Shown here: positions 13,001 through 22,114 of the stretch, in pieces | How positions within the stretch are numbered: position 1 is the stretch's first letter | Layout of the letters: every line of letters starts with the position of its first letter | From: Mactromeris polynyma | Lineage: Eukaryota; Mollusca; Bivalvia; Venerida; Mactridae | Length of the DNA stretch: 64,000 bases | NCBI GenBank assembly: GCA_032209605.1 | Contig: JASFXZ010000026.1 | Location: 1,054,001-1,118,000, forward strand | Direction: 5' to 3' | Translations under genes and position numbers: made by a program | Notes under the pieces: model-generated | Told to the model about the DNA's origin: nothing | The model's input: only the letters and a program-made list of their open reading frames with translations | Databases searched by the model: none

Positions 13001-15344
13001 TTGAGTACATATGCAATAATATTGTGTCAAGTTCTTTTCTTGTATCCTAAAAGTCAGTCAGTGAAAATTTAGATATCCCACACACTATGTGTTATTAAAT
13101 GTACTGAGTATATCTAACTCTGATTGGACATTATTATTTTTTTAAGATAATTCAAACTGAACCAATATTAATTCCCTACCCCTGATCTCTCTAATTCCAC
13201 CACCGATTCCATCTCTCGTACACGAGTCAGCAATGTATTGTGGGATTCCTCAAGACTAGAGCGCAAACTTTGCTCCCGGGAAACTTCCTCTTTCAAGTCT
13301 GAAATACGTTTCTGAAGTTTTGCTTGAGAAATGTTTAAACCTTCTGCTGTCATGGCAACCTCCATCTGAAAAAGAGAGCAGATGTCAGCGTTATCTTTGT
13401 ATCTAATGTTGATTCATGTTGACTAAACCGGAACATGGAAATTACCAATGTCGACACAATGAGTGTTGACTGTATCTATATCCCTTCGGGGGATCAAGAG
13501 AACAAATGACTTTCAATGCAATGTATTTTCATCCTTTAAATTATAGACTTTCTTCAGGCAACTTTTTTCATTAACGAAAGTATTTTTATGAAAAACACAG
13601 TAAGAATTTTACCCTATTTTCAGTAGCTTGTCCCAATGCTTTCTGTAATTCTCTGATTTCCTCTCTTGCCTTCTCCTTAGCATCTTGTTCTGTATTGAGT
13701 TCTTCCTTTAAATATTCCACATGTCTTGCTAGCTTACCTAGATAACCAGTAACAAGTAGAAGTAAGAAATATGAAATAATTTCAGATAGCTGAATTGCAA
13801 TACAAAATCATTTTGGAACATGCATAGCAGGGTTTATTTTGGCTACTTTGGGAAGACCACCATACAATTTAGGAATTTCGCTTGTTTGACTGAGAAATCA
13901 GGGAAAAGGTCAAGAGATTACTGCAAATTTAAGGAATAAAAGTAAAGGATGGAATGATTTTAAAAGTAATCAACAATTGCTATTTATATAAACTGCCTAC
14001 AGAGAGAAAAGCCTCTAACTTTGCCAATGTTTGGCTAAATTGAAGCACAACTTTTTCTTCAGATTTATTGGGAATTTTTACATTCAAATTGGGAAAAATA
14101 TATACTTTTTGGCATTGGTAATATAGCAGAATAACAGCAATAAAAACAGCCCCAAAACACACAGAATTCTTATTGTCAGATATCTCGCAAGGCCATTATT
14201 TTGGAAATTGAAATTTCACAAGGTTAAAGGTTCCAAACTTTCTATTCTCAATAGAGTCATAAATTTAACACAAATAATTACAGGGGTTTCATTTGAACCT
14301 TGAGTTGACCCTTCGACCCCTGGAATTTCCAAAAAGCCACTCAAGATGCTGACTGAAGGGTCAATTTATTTCTAAATTATGAGTAATTTGACTATAAATG
14401 GTAAAATCGCGAAAGAAATTATCAAAATGACCCTTGACGGCTAGTGGAACCCCTGATTCAGCAAGCATTTATTTTTATGAATAAAACAACTTCTCCCAAG
14501 GGAATTTAAGGGAATTCCTGCATTTTCGGATAACAGGGGTCAATACTTGACCCTAGTTTGTGCACACAATCTGTGTGACATCTTATGGATCAGAAAATAG
14601 GGTCCAGTGAGATGAAAAAAAAAGGTCTTACATTTTATGCAAACAAATAGGGCAGAAAAAAATTGTACAACCCAAAACAAATACATTGTAGTTAAGTAAT
14701 AAACACTAAATTGACTTATTAACATTCACCTTTACTTGCCCTAAAACATAGTTCCTTCCTTGTTCACATTATTGTAACATATCTAATTTCATTACCAGAT
14801 CATGTGAAACTTTACCAGACATGTCAAGCAAACTCTGAGAGTACAACTTTGAACCAAAGAGTCAGTTTAAATAAATTGAAAATATGAACTTACCAATTTC
14901 CTGTTCATAAGCCTCTCTTGCATTATGAAATTTTTCCTTTATATGTTCCGAATCATTTTTCTGTTTAAAGTTTTTATCTCCTTGCAAGTTAACTAAATTA
15001 AGCTTCAAACTTTGTAAAACACTTTCATTTTTACACACTCTAGACACAAGAGCTTCATAATTACTCTTAAATTTCTCAAAATTTGCATCATTCACCTGGC
15101 CCCTAAATGGGGACACAGGCTGGTATGAGTTTGCTCCCTTTTCCTGGTGTGGCGGCTCAAATCCCATGCTTCCAAGGTGGTCAATAAGTTGCCGAGTATC
15201 ATCTTCAGCAGCCCTTAATCTGGACTCAAGCATCTCATAACTCTGTTTTTCTGGTAATGGCTCCACAGTCAAGGGCGGAATCACTGCCCTAGTTGACATT
15301 TCTGTTGTATATTTACTTCACCAAAACAAGTGATAAGTTTTCAT
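3873..15344 (-). CDS. CCDC150: CCDC150-like coiled-coil protein, nine exons, 3' end missing
   Basis: The exons are 15344-14894 (ATG at 15299), 13737-13613, 13365-13180, 12211-12082, 11159-11023, 6667-6560, 5594-5485, 4940-4763 and 4034-3873. All have GT donors and AG acceptors, and every junction is phase-compatible, giving 514 codons without a stop. The product is charged, heptad-rich coiled coil throughout, with no signal peptide or membrane segment. Two stretches match human CCDC150 as I recall it: the N-terminal 'ALVSRVCKNESVLQSLKLNL', and 'LLTRVREMESVVELERSG' in the third exon. The order of the later blocks also agrees. Human CCDC150 is about 1100 residues, so roughly the C-terminal half is absent here and the last donor at 3872 leads to exons not found. 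The molecular role of CCDC150 is not well established; a structural coiled-coil role is all that can be inferred. A small exon may have been missed in the 4.4-kb intron between 11023 and 6667. Another long coiled-coil family is possible but less likely. Confidence 0.78.
4486..4762 (-). repeat. 63-bp tandem repeat derived from an exon-intron junction
   Basis: Four units with a 63-bp step (tttacctcc at 4501, 4564, 4627 and 4690) abut the true junction at 4759-4763. Each unit, read on the minus strand, carries GCTCTTCTTGTGGAG|GTAAACATGG, which is the exon 3' end plus splice donor. The units are nearly identical, so the expansion is young. Confidence 0.88.
4763..4940 (-). CDS. CCDC150: CCDC150-like exon with duplicated donor
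   Basis: The acceptor follows a (GTT)n tract, GTTGTAG, and the donor is GAGGAG|GTAAAC. The 178 nt encode a heptad-rich helix beginning with KRAEEEITKLKTRM. The last ~15 bases of the exon plus the donor are repeated four more times in the adjoining intron. Failure to use the true donor runs into an in-frame TAG at 4711-4709. Confidence 0.8.
5485..5594 (-). CDS. CCDC150: CCDC150-like exon
   Basis: The acceptor is ATATACAG and the donor is AAACT|GTAAGT, a full consensus. It has 36 codons plus two bases (CT), which join the C that opens the next exon to make Leu. The content is charged helix (IERKKAVDKEVVEDEAVRLK). Confidence 0.75.
6560..6667 (-). CDS. CCDC150: CCDC150-like exon
   Basis: The acceptor is TTTTTAG and the donor is CTAGAG|GTATGT. 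It has exactly 36 codons in phase 0 and contains NKELVEENENVTQML, which resembles the human KLVEENKNLQI segment. It is flanked downstream on the plus strand by a ~96-bp tandem repeat. Confidence 0.75.
6690..6940. repeat. ~96-bp tandem repeat, about 2.5 copies
   Basis: The unit runs from ctagtgcat (6737, 6833) through ttggtgcaacacaataatacac and cagtgtaacataat. It sits in the intron next to the exon at 6560-6667. Confidence 0.8.
7460..7778. mobile_element. Fold-back or MITE-like element with long inverted ends
   Basis: The outer ~50 bp at 7460-7508 and 7730-7778 are imperfect inverted repeats sharing GGTACCC and TTCATAACATATATGATACC. Weaker complementarity extends inward to about 90 bp. No transposase is present. 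It lies in the 4.4-kb intron. Confidence 0.75.
8227..8395. repeat. 41-bp minisatellite, four copies
   Basis: gatttgca / gattttca starts at 8231, 8272, 8313 and 8354, each followed by a (a/c)atca.a.gaga motif and catagtcc.taaaatg. It is intronic and carries no gene. Confidence 0.85.
8400..10800. other. Intron sequence without recognised feature
   Basis: AT-rich intron between the exons at 6667 and 11023. Apart from homopolymer runs I see no repeat family or exon with matching phase. A weakly conserved small exon could be hidden here. Confidence 0.5.
10806..10984. mobile_element. pogo/Tigger-like MITE
   Basis: The ends are CAGTCGGACCTCGTT and AACAAGGTCGGACTG, near-perfect inverted repeats, flanked on each side by TA (10804-10805 and 10985-10986). 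A CAGT..ACCTCGTT terminus with a TA target is typical of pogo/Tigger elements. At 179 bp it is non-autonomous. Confidence 0.85.
11023..11159 (-). CDS. CCDC150: CCDC150-like exon
   Basis: The acceptor is TTTGCAG and the donor is CAACAG|GTATAC. Only one frame is open, the one demanded by the phase of the preceding exon, and it yields 45 full codons. The text NLLIKYNCMENERGQLIAEV resembles the human NLLLDAAH... segment. A pogo-like MITE lies only 38 bp beyond the donor. Confidence 0.75.
11484..11738 (+). mobile_element. tRNA-derived SINE
   Basis: The head has an A box TGGCCGAGTGG at 11491-11501 and a perfect B box GGTTCGAATCC at 11535-11545, as in Ser/Leu-type tRNAs. The cloverleaf is not intact. 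A tRNA-unrelated body follows and ends near an A-rich aataaacaag. The box motifs would be transcribed by RNA polymerase III. It lies in an intron of the CCDC150-like gene, antisense to it. Confidence 0.85.
11734..12060. repeat. Dispersed repeat beginning ACAAGAGGGCC
   Basis: It starts with a hairpin GGGCCATGGTGGCCC directly after the SINE tail. The text then follows the ...gaccttgtgacc... and gatgaagtttcataaaaattggcc style of mollusc dispersed repeats. The right boundary is uncertain and stops just before the exon at 12082. Confidence 0.5.
12082..12211 (-). CDS. CCDC150: CCDC150-like exon
   Basis: The acceptor is GATCTTTCAG and the donor is GAAAAAG|GTAAAT. The exon has 43 codons plus one base of charged helix (VKNMTSEYSHMKAETEMLRE). 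The leftover G joins AC of the next exon to give Asp, so the phase is consistent. Confidence 0.78.
13180..13365 (-). CDS. CCDC150: CCDC150-like exon, best-conserved block
   Basis: The acceptor is TTTTTCAG and the donor is TCAGGG|GTAGGG. There are 62 codons, phase 0 at both ends. It carries the EESHNTLLTRVREMESVVEL block, which aligns well with the human protein. This exon is the strongest single piece of evidence for the family assignment. Confidence 0.82.
13613..13737 (-). CDS. CCDC150: CCDC150-like exon
   Basis: The acceptor is TTATCTAG and the donor is AATAGG|GTAAAA. The 125-nt exon completes the split Gly codon of the preceding exon and continues with a charged helix that includes KLARHVEYLKEEL. 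It ends in phase 0. It is too interrupted to appear as a long ORF and is supported by splice phase and coiled-coil content. Confidence 0.75.
14281..14455. mobile_element. CAGGGG-ended MITE, copy 1
   Basis: It begins CAGGGGTTTCATTTGA and ends TAGTGGAACCCCTG. It is homologous along its whole length to the copy at 56215-56397 (shared gacccctg.aatttc, gaagggtcaat, aaattatcaaaatgaccctt). No clear target duplication was found for this copy. The CAGGGG...CCCCTG ends are hAT-like. Confidence 0.8.
14894..15344 (-). CDS. CCDC150: CCDC150-like exon with start codon
   Basis: The acceptor is a pyrimidine-rich TTCTCTTGTAG just upstream of 15344, so the exon opens with 45 nt of 5' UTR before ATG at 15299. 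It encodes 135 codons plus one base. The donor is ATTG|GTAAGT. The conserved N-terminal block with the LESRLRAAEDDTRQL helix lies here. The 5' UTR part contains an ATG at 15344 that runs into a TGA after eight codons. The next in-frame start, at 15299, is the one that aligns with the family. Confidence 0.82.
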
Positions 15345-15629
15345 CTACAAGAGAACAATATACAAGTTATTTCAATGTAAATACTGAAATTAAAACAAAA
15401 AAGTGAATGAAGTATTGCTTAGCACTATCCACTATCAGATATGAATTATGATACCAATCTTGTTAACTGACTCAAGTGTCAGTCACCATTTGGTGAAAAC
15501 TGGTGTCTCTATTCACTATGAACAGAACAACAGAAAAATGAGCATTCATTCAGTATTAAATAACTGCTTAATGAAGTTTTCATTTGCATTTTTTTGCCCA
15601 ACCATGGCAATCTCATGGCAAAGACCATA

Positions 15630-16140
15630 ATTATATGTCAAAGTGTGACCTTGAACTTTGAGCTACAGACCTGCTTCTTGTGCAAGACATATCTTCTTGA
15701 TGTGGTTAACATTTGTACCAAGTTTTTTTAATAAAGGTCAATGTAGGCAAAAGTTACTGAGCAGACACGGCAGTGTAAACACCAAGTATACACTGTAGCA
15801 TATATATATGCAAACAGCAAAGTAACAATGATATTTAAGCCTTAAGGTCAAAGGGTGACCTTCACCATTTAGTTATGGACATTGCTCTTGTGCAAGACAC
15901 ATTGTCTTGATGTGCTTAACGTGTGTGCCATTTGAAGGCAGGAAAAAGTTAGAGCTGACACGGCTGTGTATACACAATGTAATGCAAAGAAACACTGTGC
16001 TACGGACCTCACTCTTGCGCACAACATGTCCTGTTGTGGTTTACATCATCAAAGTTATTTGAAAAACCGACCCTGCATAAGGGAGTTCCAGAGCTAACAT
16101 GAAAGCGCGGACAGCCGGAATCAAGCAATCATATAGACCC
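15630..16140. repeat. Degenerate tandem repeat (gtgacctt / cttgtgcaagaca family)
   Basis: Three diverged units share gtgacctt, cttgtgcaagacacat.ttcttgatgtg.ttaac and cagacacggc.gtgta, with cttgtgc/cttgcgc at 15677, 15887 and 16014. They lie upstream of the CCDC150-like start exon. Noncoding. Confidence 0.65.
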
Positions 16141-17394
16141 TAAAACCTGTCTCCGACCAGTAGGGGACTAATAATAACACATTAACATAACAACACCAGC
16201 AAAGGTTTGAAATTTGAATCACAAATTGTAAGAACTGTGCATTTTCATGAAAAAAAAATGGTTTTATTTACATGCAACAAATTCAGGAATGATTAATTGT
16301 TCCAAATTGACTACTCACAAACAGATAATTAAAAAATAAATATGCATGGAATACACACATTAAGCAAACCTTCGCACAAATTCAGACACTTAGTCCATTC
16401 TTTCAATAATTTTAATCCAAAAATTTAAAATGACATCAACGTGTAGGAATATACTCACGTATTATCTAAAAATCAAAATATCAATTTCCGAATGTGAACG
16501 CACCAAAATCATATTGCTAAAATCAATGCATGGATAAATAAAGTTTTGACTTTATGAGCAATCTACTTCAACAGATAAGTATACTTGTGAGTCAAAACTG
16601 TAAGTTAGTAGAGCTATATAAACACCAGGACACTTGAATTTCACTCCCACCTGTAAATCATTCCACTTCTTATCTCATATAATGATTCCACAAAATCCAC
16701 TGATGTTTTCCAACAAGTTATAGTTTCAAGTTTATATCTATTATACCATAAATTAAGATTACATTTTGACGTAATCAGTCATAAATTAGAAACTAAGATT
16801 ACAAGTCTAAATCTCAACAAATACATCCCAGCTAGAGTAATGTGAAGTATTGGAAACTTGAGTCATTCTTATGTATAACAATATCTTAAATCTTGACTCA
16901 AGTTCAATCATGTTGTCCATTGTTTTAATCTACTAAAGTATTCCTTCCATGCAATAATGACAATACATCTTCACGGATGCCTTAACAAACAGATGTTATC
17001 ATTACCGTTAACTCTAACTATAGTTTGTTACTCCATCAATGCCTCTATTTGGGTCAAAAATGACAAATCTATTTGAAGAGAAATGAAGTGTTATTGTCTT
17101 ATAGATCACAACTTAATTTAAAAAAATGAACAAATTGAAATGATTTTTTTTTATTTCATGTAATGAGCATAATTTTATAAGTATGAAAATTGGAATAAGT
17201 GAAGCTTACAAAAATGGAATTTAACGGATAAATTGACAATAAAAGTCAATTTTATCCATTTAGCCATGTACAACTAAAATAAGTAGATAAATATGCATAT
17301 TAATCATTTTAAAATATCTTACATGAAGGCTACACAAAGTCAATCATATCCATACTTCTTACATTTAAAATAAAAACTTGTCTAAATTCTGATT
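16141..17394. other. AT-rich spacer
   Basis: No gene, RNA or repeat family recognised. It is either the first intron of the CCDC150-like gene or upstream DNA. Confidence 0.5.
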
Positions 17395-17395
17395 A

Positions 17396-17924
17396 CAGTA
17401 AAATCTCAATAATAAAACCACATCAAAATTAAGAACTCATTTCCAAGTCCATTTTCCCTAGTTTGCTCATTATCTAACCTCAATTAGTGTTTTTTGGGGC
17501 CTTTTTGGGGCCGAAATTCAGACCCATTCCCCTCACTCAAAAGTATGTTTTTTCCCCTATTCTCTGTTAAAATTCCCCTCCTACAGCTTTTTTTTTAAAT
17601 TAGAGATGTTGCCAGTATTGTTGATATTTTTAGTCAGAAAGATAGAAACATTGACCTGTAATGAAACTAACTAATCTGTTGCAAATTTACATGTTTACAT
17701 CACTGCAACAAAGAAGTGTAGTGAATACAGACATAGAAATGTATACTTTGTTATGCACTTTATTTTCACCCTATTTTCCCCTCACAACACTATTTTCCCC
17801 TATTTAAGGGCCCCGCCACCATTCCCTTAGAAGTGAAAAGAAACACTGTCAATATTAAGACCCACTGAATATTAAGATCAGTTTTCAGGGTCCCAAAGGA
17901 GGTCATATTATTGAGGTTTTACTG
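17396..17924. mobile_element. pogo-like non-autonomous element
   Basis: The left end CAGTAAAATCTCAATAATA and right end TATTATTGAGGTTTTACTG are inverted repeats, flanked by TA on both sides (17394-17395, 17925-17926). The 529-bp interior has no transposase frame and includes a C-rich stretch with repeated ttcccct. Related ends occur at 58619 and 60465-60639. Confidence 0.8.
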
Positions 17925-17954
17925 TATACATTGTGGAAGGTATTTGGGCTATTC

Positions 17955-18040
17955 TATATCGAGGGTTCAGCGCAAGACCATCCTAACTCCTATGTATTTA
18001 TATAAGAGTTAGGATAGTCTTGCACTGAACCCTCGATATA
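17955..18040. repeat. Long near-perfect hairpin
   Basis: Arms of about 36 bp (17955-17990 and 18005-18040) are complementary with two mismatches, both C-to-T type, and are separated by ~14 nt. No target duplication was seen. Confidence 0.85.
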
Positions 18041-19000
18041 TAATTTAATGGAATACTTGTGTTCAAAATACATGATAAAACTTATCAAACAAAAATTACA
18101 AAATGTAATATTTTGTAATAAATGTGAACAAATAATTGTTACATGTATGTACAATGAGGGACAATTGTAATCATATATGAGCATATAGTTTTAGGGATGG
18201 TGATCACACATCATTACAGTTAAGAAAATACAGCATTTGCCATAGGTAAATTGAGTTATTATCATGAATTAAATACTTACATAAGTTACATATGTTGTTT
18301 TAAAGTAACATGACAATGTGATCAAAGATAAAACATGTACCATGTGGATGTTTGCAGTATTAGAATATTTTGAAACTTTACATAGAGAATGATAGACGCC
18401 TCGTTTTGTATTCCCTAGAGTGACACATTTTTGTCTAAATGGCCAGTGATACCATTCTAGGAGGCAAGCATTTTATATCACAATAACATGGACATTCAAG
18501 TACAAAATGACATTCAAGATCAACATTACACATATATCACAAAATAATCATTTTCTGTCAGATCAGACTACATTTATACTACTACATGTATATATAGTCC
18601 AAAATATTAGACGTTCACTTGCCCAATTAACCATAAACATTCATTTATATGTTATTTTACATATATCACTTTCACTTTGCATGTAATGTCTAAACAGGCC
18701 CTATGCAATGTGATGTAGCATTTTCGAATATTTTAGAATCTCGCGAATTATATCATTAATTGACGTAGAAACAGTTAAAAAAATACTGTAGAATGTCGTT
18801 TTGTACTAACAAATACTTGAAAATCACCTTTAAACGCTTAATATTCGATAAAATGTTCCTCGGGTAATCTTTCCTTCACTTTCTCCAAAACATGTTAGCA
18901 AAATAATATATATTAATCGAAATTGACGTGGGCGAAATAATTTTCGAATGTGGCATTTATCCCGCTTAAAACGATGTCGGGTTCTGGAATCCAGCTTTTT
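18041..19000. other. Spacer without recognised feature
   Basis: AT-rich sequence with no repeat or exon that I can support. The last 300 bp have somewhat more CpG and could be a first-intron or promoter region. Confidence 0.45.
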
Positions 19001-19007
19001 CACTCAC

Positions 19008-19067
19008 CAAAAATTTTGTTTGATTTTCAATTTGTATATTGACTGTGTAATGCCGTTGAGCAGCCAT
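19008..19067 (-). CDS. Candidate first coding exon or upstream ORF
   Basis: On the minus strand an ATG at 19067 opens 20 codons (MAAQRHYTVNIQIENQTKFL), followed at once by a strong donor TTG|GTGAGTG. I do not recognise the peptide. Spliced to the acceptor before 15344 it would meet TGA after eight more codons (15318) and act as a 28-codon upstream ORF of the CCDC150-like mRNA. Otherwise it belongs to an unseen gene. A chance occurrence cannot be ruled out. Confidence 0.3.
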
Positions 19068-19279
19068 TACACCGAATATCTGTGAAATCTGCACTAGATG
19101 GAAACAAATGCGCATCTTTATACAATTAGCACATGGCACTGGGAATTCTTGACTGTATCCGGTGTGGAAAGCATCAATTGAGCTATTGGAAATGTATTTT
19201 CCCTGCTGGTCTTGTTTGACAAATCAAAATTAATGGAAAAAGCGACACAGAATCGTGTGGGAAAGTGCTACATGACATT

Positions 19280-19374
19280 GATAGAAAGCCTATAAAATTA
19301 AGACCCTACATACCTTATTTCACATTTTGACATTTTCAGGTTATGTAGGGTCTTAATTTTATAGGCTTTCTATC
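19280..19374. repeat. Perfect 33-bp inverted repeat, 29-nt loop
   Basis: The arms 19280-19312 and 19342-19374 are exact reverse complements over 33 bases. A transcript would form one uninterrupted stem. It lies about 210 bp upstream of the candidate first exon. No target duplication is apparent. Confidence 0.93.
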
Positions 19375-21934
19375 TTATAATTTATAGATTAGGACTATAC
19401 AATCCATTTCATTATTACATTTTATTGTTCAGTACGCATTCAATTATTCTAAACTATTTCAATGTATGTTTTGTGGTCAAGAAATTATGGTATGCATTCA
19501 TATAATCATAAGCAGCATTTGCACATGAGCATGTTAAATTTGAGGAAATATTCTCTAAACAGGTTTAAACTCTCTCATTTTTCTAATTTTCTACAAAAAA
19601 TAACAAAAGGCAGTCATAAAATGCGCAAAATTTACTTCATAGGATAATTTCCATTCGTGATTTCATGCAGTGATTCAGCAGACGGCAGTCGTGTATTCTT
19701 TAGATAGACGGAGCTACAATCATTATAAGTCACAAGAGGGACTGTTGAATTAATCGATTATCTATAAAAGCCCTTAAAACTGCATGATGATACGTTTGAA
19801 ACAACCCCCCAAGAAAACTTGTAAGTAATTTTTTACATATGCACCGCTTACCTAGTTGTCAACAAGAGGACTTGAAATGAAAAAGAAGAATTTCACATCG
19901 AAACTGGCTTTATATGTATAGGTCAGTGGCTTTAGCAAGTAGAATAATGATTATTACAGACAATGTTGTATGCTTCTTATGTCAGTTTTGCATTGCTAAT
20001 TCAGAATATGGGCCGATATTGTTAGTACCACGAAAACTGGGTGGACCATAAATGCATGATATTTATTTTTATGTATTAATAATTCATATTAAATTGTCCA
20101 TTTATAATGAAGTGCAACAGTTCATGGTGAGCAATCAAGAAAAATATAAGGAAATTGTCAATGACATAATTATGCTAGTTCTAAAGGTATTTAAATAGCA
20201 TTTTAAGATACACACAATGATGTACCGGAATAAGCCATCTTCAAGTAATCGTACGAACAAAATTGGGTACGAATTGAGTACGAATGAAACATTTTGTTAA
20301 ACGTCAGCTACAAACGTGTTACCGAAGCAGATTCTCGTTTTGCTATGCTCTGAATATAATAAAAATATTGAATATGTATTCACCTGGAATATAACCGAGG
20401 GTTGTACAAACTTTAAATCATTGAACGACTACAAATGTATTCAGATTTCGCGTCCGAACTTGTTGTTATGATTCATTTGGATCTCCTCGGTTAAAATGTT
20501 AGCGGACGATAAATCTCAAACTCCACACAGCGGTTATCTTCCCTTGCAGTACAGAAATAACAACTTCATATAACTGATATATAGAAAGTATTTACAAGTA
20601 CTTATTAAAATATGAAAAATATTGAAACAAAGTGTTAACTAAAATGATAATTCAGCCCGAAATGACTCCGAAACATGGTCCGAAGTGTCCGTAGATATGT
20701 CCTAAAATACACTAAGATTACAACTTCATATAACTGATATAGCAACTATTTATTTATAAGTATTAATAAGAATAAGAATAATGTTGAAACAAACATTATT
20801 AATCATGGTCCGAAGTGTCCTGATAGGCCTACCCTTCTAACTTAGGTGCAAGTCAACCAAATCGGGAAGAAATTGATCCGCCCCTGATCTCTCGAGCATA
20901 ACATCAACATATCAATTCATGGTCTTGCTGTAATTTTGATCAATGGACAGATAACCTCAGCTCGTGAGCATTTCTAAATGCTATCTCGGTTTGTCGTATT
21001 TCGTGTGGTGGCGACATGGACCGATTTAAATCAAATTTTATGGCCGAAATTTTTGTCAATAGGCCTAAGTCTAAACCTTAGGCTCTGTACGTGTGGTATT
21101 CAATTTTGAAAGAATATTGTATATTCAATTAACTTAATGTTTTTAGATATATCGACGGATGTCTAGCCACTATACTCATTTACTGTAGAGTTTAGGCGAA
21201 CGTTTAATGATCCTACCGGTCAGAAAAAATCAAAGAAAACAAATACTTACGCTAATGACATTATTTAGTGAGTGCAGTTTACGTGAAAATAAAAGGACAT
21301 GAAACAACATCTTGGTATGTCGTGTTTACTTACATAGGTACATACATAATGAGCCCACTTGATATTACATTTAAAATATGATCAGCACTGTCATATTTCA
21401 TTACCTGCTCAAGGATTAACTCGTACAAAACACTATAGAAGCCATGTATGTACTCTTGACTACCATATCAGGTGTGCTTTAGTATAGATTTAAAATCTCT
21501 CTTAGAAATGGTCAACCATTCGGTAGATATTTACATTAAAGTCACTGATTCAATAATTCATGTTAATAGACATGGCTCAGAAACAAATCATGTTTAGAAA
21601 ACTGAAGGGTTTGATATTAGGAATGAGTTGGATTTAGTTCACTTGTCTGTATTGTAGTCATAGACAACGATGATGGTGTGATAGTTCTGTTTCGATCTTT
21701 TCAAAAATATTTCTGGTTTTCCCTGGTTTCTAGGTTTCCATGTATTTATGGCATTTTGTCTCTTTTAGGAAGTAATTCATTGGTCAGCGACAGTTAAATC
21801 GCTCATGTACTGCAATTCTACTTACTGTGTATTTGATAAGTTTAAAGTGTATCTGACCTCTCACCTTTTACATTTAAGCTTTAATCAGCTGTGTATCTCT
21901 CTATTTGACGATATAGCCCCCGAATCTCATCAGT
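19375..21934. other. Spacer with one short duplication
   Basis: No gene recognised. The phrase acaacttcatataactgatat recurs at 20560 and 20720 and catggtccgaagtgtcc recurs near 20674 and 20804, so a ~130-160 bp segment is duplicated in tandem and has diverged. Confidence 0.55.
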
Positions 21935-22039
21935 ATGCATTCAACTCAACTGGATGTTGAGATGGGAAGAGATGCTGGAAGGTTACAGAAGAAGATCAAA
22001 ATAAAGCCATGTTTTGAGGAACACAAAAAATCGGTCAAA

Positions 22040-22114
22040 GGCGCTACCGGGATTCGAACCCGGGTCTACGGATTGCCGGTCCGTTATGCTAACCACTATA
22101 AGACACATGGAGGA
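22040..22114 (-). pseudogene. tRNA-like relic or SINE head
   Basis: On the minus strand there is a D-arm-like TAGTGGTTAGCAT, an anticodon stem ACGGA/TCCGT with loop CCGGCAA, and a strong T arm CCGGGTTCGAATCCCGG. The 5' acceptor strand does not pair well with the 3' TAGCGCC, and position 33 is C rather than U. It is therefore unlikely to be a working tRNA. Confidence 0.65.
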
